From assembly GCA_002418765.1 (NCBI GenBank), contig DIET01000010.1, forward strand, positions 1 through 64,000: a stretch of 64,000 nt of DNA. The letters are read 5' to 3'. The notes beneath the pieces are model-generated. The model did no database searches. It saw nothing but the letters and a program-made list of their open reading frames with translations, and was not told the DNA's origin. Below are positions 58,980-64,000 of this stretch, in pieces. Position 1 is the stretch's first letter, and every line of letters starts with the position of its first letter. The position numbers were made by a program, and so were the translations under genes. The DNA comes from Peptococcaceae bacterium UBA5767 (GTDB lineage: Bacteria > Bacillota > TC1 > UBA5767).

Positions 58980-59921
58980 CTAAAACTTTTTCTGAAACTT
59001 CTGGCGTATCACAATGGCCAACGAGTTCATAACGAACAAAACCAAGAGCAGAACCACAATGGTAGCAGCAGCCAAATTCGCATATTCCTTGGTCAATACC
59101 GTGTCCAGCGTCCAGTAATAGATCTGTATGGGTAACGCCGTAAAATCACTCATGATATTTGTAGGATACATGAGAATCAGGGTGGGGATCCCTAGGACCA
59201 CCAGAGGGGCTGTTTCTCCAATAGCGCGGGATACAGCCAAAATGGACCCCGTAAGTATACCTGGTAGTGCCACAGGCAAGACCACCTTCCAGATGGTAAT
59301 CCAACGACTGGCACCCATAGCATAGGAGGCATCCCGGAGAAAGCCTGGTACGGCCCTAATGGCTTCTTGTGACGAAACCACCACAATAGGTAATACCAGT
59401 AAGGAAAGCGTCAGTCCACCCGCCAAAATACTGGAACCCAACCCCATCAGTCTGCTAAAAACAGTAAGGCCCAAAAGACCGAAGATGACGGAAGGCACAC
59501 TGGCGAGATTGGATAGATTGGTCTTAATAAAACTCTGAAGCTTCCCTGGACGGGCATATTCTTCCAAATAGATGGCTGTGGACACTCCAAGGACAATGGT
59601 CACAGGAATGACAATCAGCATCAGCCAGACCGTACCCAGAATCGCTCCTAAAATACCCGCTTTATCGGCGTTGATGGATAGTCTGCTGACCAAAAATGAC
59701 CAGTCCAGCCACCCTATGCTTTGCACTACGATTTGATAAAGTAAGATTCCCAGCACCACGATGCCCAACGAGGTCAATAATAAAAAAACCTGTTTAAGAA
59801 AATTGTTCTTTCTGACACGTCTTCTGATGCGTTCGGAATCAATGACAACATAATCTTGTTTAGATACCAATGGATTTTGTTCCTCAGACAGTTTCTGAAA
59901 CCATTCTGCTTCATAGGCCAT
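58980..59921 (-). CDS. pstA: Phosphate ABC transporter permease PstA
   Basis: About 313 residues from the ATG at 59921, with GGGAGG upstream. It is a binding-protein-dependent permease with six predicted membrane spans. PstA segments include TAIYLEEYARPGKLQSFIKTNLSNLASVPSVIFGLLGL near residue 135 and the EAA loop EAIRAVPGFLRDASYAMGASRWITIWKVVLP near residue 200. It starts just beyond the pstC stop and precedes pstB by 15 bases. Confidence 0.96.
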   Translation of the reverse strand: MAYEAEWFQKLSEEQNPLVSKQDYVVIDSERIRRRVRKNNFLKQVFLLLTSLGIVVLGILLYQIVVQSIGWLDWSFLVSRLSINADKAGILGAILGTVWLMLIVIPVTIVLGVSTAIYLEEYARPGKLQSFIKTNLSNLASVPSVIFGLLGLTVFSRLMGLGSSILAGGLTLSLLVLPIVVVSSQEAIRAVPGFLRDASYAMGASRWITIWKVVLPVALPGILTGSILAVSRAIGETAPLVVLGIPTLILMYPTNIMSDFTALPIQIYYWTLDTVLTKEYANLAAATIVVLLLVLFVMNSLAIVIRQKFQKKF

Positions 59922-59922
59922 C

Positions 59923-60849
59923 TCAATACACCTCCCTGTATTTACGGGAAACATACTGTGCCACCAGGTTCATGCCCAGGGTAAACAAAAATAAAATGAG
60001 CCCAACCGCATAAAGACTGTAGTAACCCGTTGTTCCACTGCCTGCATCGCCACTGGTAAATTCCACTATGTAGCCTGTCATGGTCTGCATGCTCTGGGTA
60101 ATATCCAGACTAAAATGTTTGTTGCTGCCACTGGCTATGGCCACAATCATGGTTTCCCCAATAGCCCTGGAAATGCCCAAAACAATCGAGGCAATAATGC
60201 CAGATATCGCTGCTGGGATAACCACCTTAACAGCCACTTCCAGTTTGGTAGATCCCATTCCCAGCGCGCCTTCGCGCATCGCCTCGGGGACAGCATTCAT
60301 GGCATCTTCAGAAAGTGAGGCCACCATAGGAATAATCATAATGCCCATCACGATACCCGGACTCAGCACGTTTTTGGATCCAAGTGAAGGAATGAGCTTC
60401 ATGAGTAACGGTGTCACAAACGAATACGCAAAAAAACCATAAACGATAGTGGGTACTCCGGCCAGAACCTCCAACATGGGTTTGAGGATAGCTCTATTTC
60501 TCGTACTGGCGAACTGGCTCAGATATACAGCAGCAGAAAGTCCTACCGGAACAGCCACCAGCATGGCAATCAGGGAAGAAAATAGTGTGCCGACCATCAA
60601 AGGAAGCATACCAAATGTTGGATTGTTGGCATTCAAAGGCGCCAGATCGGTACTTAATATTTCCCTGAAAGGAACACGTCCAAAAAAGATGGCTGCATCA
60701 AAGACCAACGTAAATACAATGCCCAGCGTAGTCAAAATAGATACCGAGGCCATAAGCAACAAAAAGACCGGCATGATTCGGTCTGCCCGGTTGTGCTTTC
60801 TGGCTATATTGTCGTGAATCATGGCTCTGATATTCAGGTTTCCTTCCAT
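59923..60849 (-). CDS. pstC: Phosphate ABC transporter permease PstC
   Basis: About 308 residues from the ATG at 60849, chosen because GGAAGGAG lies directly upstream; the longer frame to 60906 has no ribosome site. Six membrane spans are expected. PstC landmarks are the NPTFGMLPLMVGTLFSSLIAMLVAVPVGL stretch near residue 74, EVLAGVPTIVYGFFAY near residue 125 and the EAA loop MNAVPEAMREGALGMGSTKLEVAVKVVIP near residue 184. It pairs with PstA. Confidence 0.96.
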   Translation of the reverse strand: MEGNLNIRAMIHDNIARKHNRADRIMPVFLLLMASVSILTTLGIVFTLVFDAAIFFGRVPFREILSTDLAPLNANNPTFGMLPLMVGTLFSSLIAMLVAVPVGLSAAVYLSQFASTRNRAILKPMLEVLAGVPTIVYGFFAYSFVTPLLMKLIPSLGSKNVLSPGIVMGIMIIPMVASLSEDAMNAVPEAMREGALGMGSTKLEVAVKVVIPAAISGIIASIVLGISRAIGETMIVAIASGSNKHFSLDITQSMQTMTGYIVEFTSGDAGSGTTGYYSLYAVGLILFLFTLGMNLVAQYVSRKYREVY

Positions 60850-60982
60850 GTCACCGCTCCTTCCCAAAAGCATCTCCTGCCTTGCCGGCACGGATTGTTT
60901 TCTCATGCAGAAAAGGCATTCGAGATGAGGAGCAATGGCTCCTCATCCCTATCCTTTATCATATCGTTCTATTTGTCAATCG

Positions 60983-61999
60983 TTACTGAAGTGCCTCTAG
61001 CTGAGCCGCATACCCTGCATAAACATCGGCAGGAAGAGGAGCAAATCCATTTTGTCCAGCCAATCTGGCGGCACCTTCTTCAGAAACCACATACTTGGCA
61101 TAATCGAGCACCTGCGGTTTTTCCAAAGCATACTTAGCGTTTAAGTAAGTAAATACTGGTCGGGTAAAGGGAGCATAAGCCAAATCTTCCCCAATGGTAT
61201 CCAGTGTAGGCGCAACCGGACCACTACCAAAATCAATATTGACCGCTTGCAAGATATCTTGGTTGCTCACATAGTATCCAAATCCGAAGAAAGCAATCGC
61301 ATAGGGATCGTTAGACACCAGATCCACCAAGGTAGAATATTCCTGTTGCAGGTTGGCAGTAGCTACCAGATCTTGCTCATCCAAAATAGTCTCATAGAAG
61401 AACTCATAGGTACCATGATTCTCATTGGGTCCATAGAAAGTAATTTCTTCAGCAGGCCAATCTGAACGAATATCGCTCCAAAGGACCTTGTCATCCGCTT
61501 TATAAAAACCAGAAATGTACATATTGACAACTTCATCTTGAGTCATTTCGGTAGCCCAGTCATTGTCCTTGTTGATTACCATGGTCAGTCCGTCCAAAGC
61601 CAGCTTGAATTCCAAAATGTCTTTACCGTAAACATAGCCGTTACCTTCTAGTTCTTCAATCTCTGAATCCTTGATGGCACGAGAGGCATCCGAAAAATCA
61701 GTTTCGCCTGGAATGAATTTTTTAAATCCAGCGCTGGATCCGGCTCTTCCTACCTGAACGCTTACACCTTGTTGCTCATTGACCATATATTCTTCTGCAA
61801 TATTGGCCATCAGGGGATACACGGTTCCAGAACCATCTACAATGACAGCACCACTCAGTTCAGGAGCTTCTTCTTCCGCAGGGGCATCACTGGCTTCTTC
61901 GGCAGGTTCTACTTCTGCAGGCGCTTCTTCACTCGTGCAACCAGTATAGGTAAGTACCATAGCTACCAACAACAATCCAATCAACATTTTCTTAAGCAT
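60983..61999 (-). CDS. pstS: Phosphate ABC transporter substrate-binding lipoprotein
   Basis: About 338 residues from the ATG at 61999 (AGGAGG seven bases upstream). It has a lipoprotein signal with lipobox YTGC near residue 21, then a low-complexity Glu/Ala linker. The phosphate-binding domain opens VIVDGSGTVYPLMANIAEEY and shows GRAGSSAGFKKFIPGETDFSDASRAI, the PstS motifs that contact phosphate. First gene of pstSCAB, downstream of a four-repeat Pho box, so strong induction under phosphate limitation is expected. Confidence 0.96.
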   Translation of the reverse strand: MLKKMLIGLLLVAMVLTYTGCTSEEAPAEVEPAEEASDAPAEEEAPELSGAVIVDGSGTVYPLMANIAEEYMVNEQQGVSVQVGRAGSSAGFKKFIPGETDFSDASRAIKDSEIEELEGNGYVYGKDILEFKLALDGLTMVINKDNDWATEMTQDEVVNMYISGFYKADDKVLWSDIRSDWPAEEITFYGPNENHGTYEFFYETILDEQDLVATANLQQEYSTLVDLVSNDPYAIAFFGFGYYVSNQDILQAVNIDFGSGPVAPTLDTIGEDLAYAPFTRPVFTYLNAKYALEKPQVLDYAKYVVSEEGAARLAGQNGFAPLPADVYAGYAAQLEALQ

Positions 62000-62084
62000 T
62001 TTCTTCCTCCTAAAAAATTCCAATTTTACCGTTTCTTCTAAGCAATCTCAAAAGCAAACAGTTTCTAAACTTCGCTACAACTGG

Positions 62085-62090
62085 ATTATA
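62085..62090 (-). promoter_or_regulatory. -10 box of the pst promoter
   Basis: The minus strand reads GGTGCTATAATCC: TATAAT with a TGn extension. The -35 position (about 62108-62113) has no consensus and is overlapped by the nearest Pho-box repeat, the standard architecture of a PhoP-activated promoter. Confidence 0.75.
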
Positions 62091-62110
62091 GCACCCATAG
62101 CATCCCCATG

Positions 62111-62149
62111 TGTTGAACAGGAGTTAACCTTGTGTTAAGAATAGATTAA
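62111..62149. promoter_or_regulatory. Pho box: four hexamer repeats at 11-bp spacing
   Basis: TGTTGA (62111), AGTTAA (62122), TGTTAA (62133) and GATTAA (62144) begin exactly 11 bases apart. On the minus strand they read TCAACA, TTAACT, TTAACA and TTAATC, close to the Gram-positive PhoP consensus TT(A/C/T)A(A/C)A. They lie 20-60 bases upstream of the -10 box of pstS. Confidence 0.85.
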
Positions 62150-62943
62150 GAGAAATGTCATTTGCTGTATCTGGAAGCAATAATCAAATGCTCTATCTCC
62201 ACCGGATCATTTTCATATAAGGCACCCTTTTTTCTACATATAAACAACACCCAGCGAAATCACCCTGGGTGTTGTTTATATAAAGTATAATTCATTAGAT
62301 CATCCTCTGACAGGCTACCTAGCGATGTAAAAATCAAGATTTTATTGCTTCCTCTGTAGATCATGCATTAACAATGATCCTTCAAAAACTACTTCAATAC
62401 ATTTGAATCGCGCCTCCTAACCGAAATCAGAATAGAAAGTGTGACAATCACCAAACAGTCCAATACACTCCTCAGCCACCACGTAAAATAATTCAAAACC
62501 GTTTTGCTCTTGAAACGGATTATACTACTAAGGTCTTCAAATCATCCCCTCCAGCAAAATCAACCTGATTCTTTCCGTCCTGACTAACGCAAAATTTCTA
62601 GGTAGCACGGCTTGCAGTTCCAGAACTCTTTCTGCCAGCCTATGGACACATCAGGCCAACCTTTGCACTCCCAAGTACACTATTGCATAATCAATTATCC
62701 ATGTAGCCGCCATTAGCTTGTATACACCATATAGAATCACGTATCCGTCCCTAAGCACTTAATACACTCCAAGGACTTCGTGGAACCCAATCCTGCGACT
62801 AAACCAAAAAACGATATGTGCCCATAAACCATCCCCCGAAAGTCAATGCTCTCCTAGAGAAGTTGGTGTTTCAAAGTCATTAAGCTGAAAAGTGCTCTTT
62901 CTTTTCCGAAAGCGTAATCATTTAGCAGGAAGTTTCTTACTAG
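62150..62943. other. Long intergenic region between mtmB-like gene and pstS
   Basis: About 800 bases without a recognisable gene. Both strands were scanned; only short open frames occur (for example about 31 codons on the minus strand near 62840) and none resembles a family I know. It contains the hairpin at 62242-62277. Confidence 0.4.
62242..62277. terminator. Strong 13-bp stem-loop
   Basis: AAACAACACCCAG (62242-62254) pairs perfectly with CTGGGTGTTGTTT (62265-62277) around a 10-base loop. The ends give GTTGTTTATAT on both strands, so a weak bidirectional terminator is likely. Confidence 0.55.
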
Positions 62944-62971
62944 AAAAGCACCAACAAATGCTGGTGCTTTT
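62944..62971. terminator. Probable terminator downstream of the mtmB-like gene
   Basis: AAAAGCACCA (62944-62953) pairs with TGGTGCTTTT (62962-62971) around an 8-base loop. On the minus strand it ends in TTTTC. It lies about 200 bases beyond the UAG codon and about 125 bases beyond the downstream UAA. Confidence 0.65.
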
Positions 62972-63168
62972 GTGTTGATTTTTCAGAACATGTTAAAAAC
63001 GCTTTATAATAATTTTTTACGAAAAGCAGAGCATCAGGCAAACGAGACACAGAAGTAACAGTACCCGAATCCAGATTCTTCAGAGCTCCATTATGATTCC
63101 TCAGCACCAAGCAGCTTATTTAGATGTGGCACCTTTTCGATATCGCTCAGATACAGTCGAGGATCACT

Positions 63169-64000
63169 CTATTGCCGAAACACCTGATTCAGTGGCATCC
63201 CCATGCCAATCAATTCATTTTTGATTCTTTCATATAATTGTGCGTATTCTTCCGACGGTTCCAATGTATGAAGATTGAAGCATTCCGTAATAGAAAGGCC
63301 TTTTGGCGGATTTCCCAATTCATTCTCATATTTCGGTATCAACTCTTTCGCCAACGCATTGACATCGGTCAGTTTCATGCCAGCACAAGATTTAAACACC
63401 TGCCCGACCCACCAACCCTCTACAGGTGTGATGTAGTTGACGAATCGTCCACCGGCCGATCTGGGCCCTAGGGTCTTGCACGCCCCACTGGCACTGTGAA
63501 TCATATATCCGACTGCAGCTTCGTACATATAGAACTCCGTACATGGCCCTCCAACAGTCTCCACAATCCGGTCCGTCATGATTTCCGTGTTTCTGGCAAT
63601 GGCTTGAATAGCTATGCTGTTTCCCCACAAAGCCCTTCTACTAGTCCCGGAGAAATATTTCATGTCCATGACATTGTTGTTCGTATTATCGCACCTGAGA
63701 ATTGCAAGATTCAGAAGATCATTCGCAATACAGATTAGTGTGGCGCCTTCAACGGATCCTCCATACCCACCGATATATGATTCGCTACCGGAGTGAATCC
63801 TTTGACCATAGTTCAATGCCTGAATAGCCCTGTGGAAATTTCCAAAACAAATTTTCATTTCGGCTGGCAGCAAACACATGGTAGTAGGATTCTTACCAGG
63901 TGTAGCCGGAGCCCCCCCTAGATGACCGTATTCCGTAGTAGAATTCGCAACCCCACAAGTGCCCATGTCTTCCCGCCCCGCCAGCCAGAGCGCTTGACGC
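63169..64000 (-). CDS. MtmB-type monomethylamine:corrinoid methyltransferase homologue, 5' end cut off by the window
   Basis: The C-terminal 277 residues or so; the frame stays open through the right edge (RQALWLAGREDMGTCGV...), so the start is outside. It follows Methanosarcina MtmB, as I recall that sequence, along its whole length: the glycine-rich GYGGSVEGATLI, then GGPCTEFYMYEAA, then SITECFNLHTLEPSEEYAQLYERIKNELIGMGM at the end. MtmB moves a methyl group from methylamine to a corrinoid protein and uses pyrrolysine 202 (MGVOGPETS). The aligned position here reads MGTCGVANS, i.e. cysteine, so it is probably a non-pyrrolysine homologue with another substrate. The frame stops at UAG (63169-63171) and then stays open for 25 codons to UAA. 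Confidence 0.82.
   Translation of the reverse strand, partial: RQALWLAGREDMGTCGVANSTTEYGHLGGAPATPGKNPTTMCLLPAEMKICFGNFHRAIQALNYGQRIHSGSESYIGGYGGSVEGATLICIANDLLNLAILRCDNTNNNVMDMKYFSGTSRRALWGNSIAIQAIARNTEIMTDRIVETVGGPCTEFYMYEAAVGYMIHSASGACKTLGPRSAGGRFVNYITPVEGWWVGQVFKSCAGMKLTDVNALAKELIPKYENELGNPPKGLSITECFNLHTLEPSEEYAQLYERIKNELIGMGMPLNQVFRQ

Noticed and set aside
1..64000. CRISPR array or tRNA genes
   Set aside because: No regularly spaced repeats with unique spacers and no cloverleaf-like tRNA sequence with a GTTCGANNC T-loop were recognised on reading either strand. This was done by eye, so a dedicated search could still find one.

Overview
The window reads as a chromosomal segment of an anaerobic Gram-positive bacterium of the class Clostridia (inference). 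Reasons: strong AGGAGG-type ribosome sites, a CIRCE-controlled groESL operon, the acpS-nnr-alr-tsaEB-rimI-tsaD block typical of Firmicutes, selenium-metabolism genes (YedE, TusA/YedF, DUF3343, YgeY), a two-MoeA molybdenum cofactor operon, and the C-terminal part of an MtmB-type methylamine:corrinoid methyltransferase. No tRNA, rRNA or CRISPR array was recognised. Most host genes lie on the minus strand in tightly packed operons.

Layout. 0.3-3.6 kb: OsmC, YihY and an exported, very acidic repeat protein. 4.0-6.0 kb (+): a self-regulated YtrA-type GntR/ABC exporter operon. 6.1-12.6 kb (-): an RpiR regulator and a three-gene sucrose operon (fructokinase, bidomain sucrose-phosphate synthase/phosphatase, sucrose synthase), unexpected in Clostridia. 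12.9-15.7 kb (-): a BMP-family nucleoside-binding lipoprotein and an adenine-deaminase-like enzyme. 16.1-21.6 kb: an AT-rich island with an IS3 remnant and a restriction-modification-like system (PLD nuclease, Z1 ATPase, Vsr, C5 methyltransferase, Xre regulator). 21.9-23.7 kb (-): GT4 glycosyltransferase and zinc phospholipase C-like protein. 24.0-26.8 kb: divergent selenium genes. 27.2-29.1 kb: a small element at the 3' end of guaA, bounded by 15-bp direct repeats and carrying only an AlbA_2 regulator gene. 29.1-31.2 kb (-): guaA and hpt. 31.5-36.9 kb: an OFA-family MFS transporter (+), then an amino acid/peptide operon (-) of YgeY hydrolase, NSS symporter, its 38-residue small subunit and an M24 peptidase. 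37.1-42.0 kb (-): DUF364, CysQ, UroD-like, CorA/ZntB, carboxymuconolactone decarboxylase-like and TetR genes. 42.1-44.1 kb (-): groESL. 44.3-50.5 kb (-): molybdenum cofactor operon. 50.6-58.0 kb (-): thioredoxin-like gene and the acpS to tsaD block. 58.2-62.1 kb (-): pstSCAB behind a four-repeat Pho box. 63.2-64.0 kb (-): the MtmB-like methyltransferase, cut by the window edge.

How the parts fit. The sucrose genes can build sucrose (SPS/SPP) and cleave it to nucleotide-glucose plus fructose (SuSy, fructokinase), which would fit a compatible-solute or carbon-storage cycle. The selenium and Mo-cofactor genes and the purine-related genes (adenine-deaminase-like, BMP lipoprotein, hpt, guaA, YgeY) fit a purine/amino-acid fermenting anaerobe that uses molybdo- or selenoenzymes, although none of those enzymes is in the window. 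The Pho box and the phospholipase/glycosyltransferase pair raise the possibility of lipid remodelling under phosphate limitation.

The items most worth a second look are the sucrose operon, the guaA-targeted mini-element, the Z1/NgoFVII/Vsr/C5 island, and the MtmB homologue. That last gene appears to carry cysteine where MtmB has pyrrolysine, and it ends in UAG followed by an open 25-codon extension.
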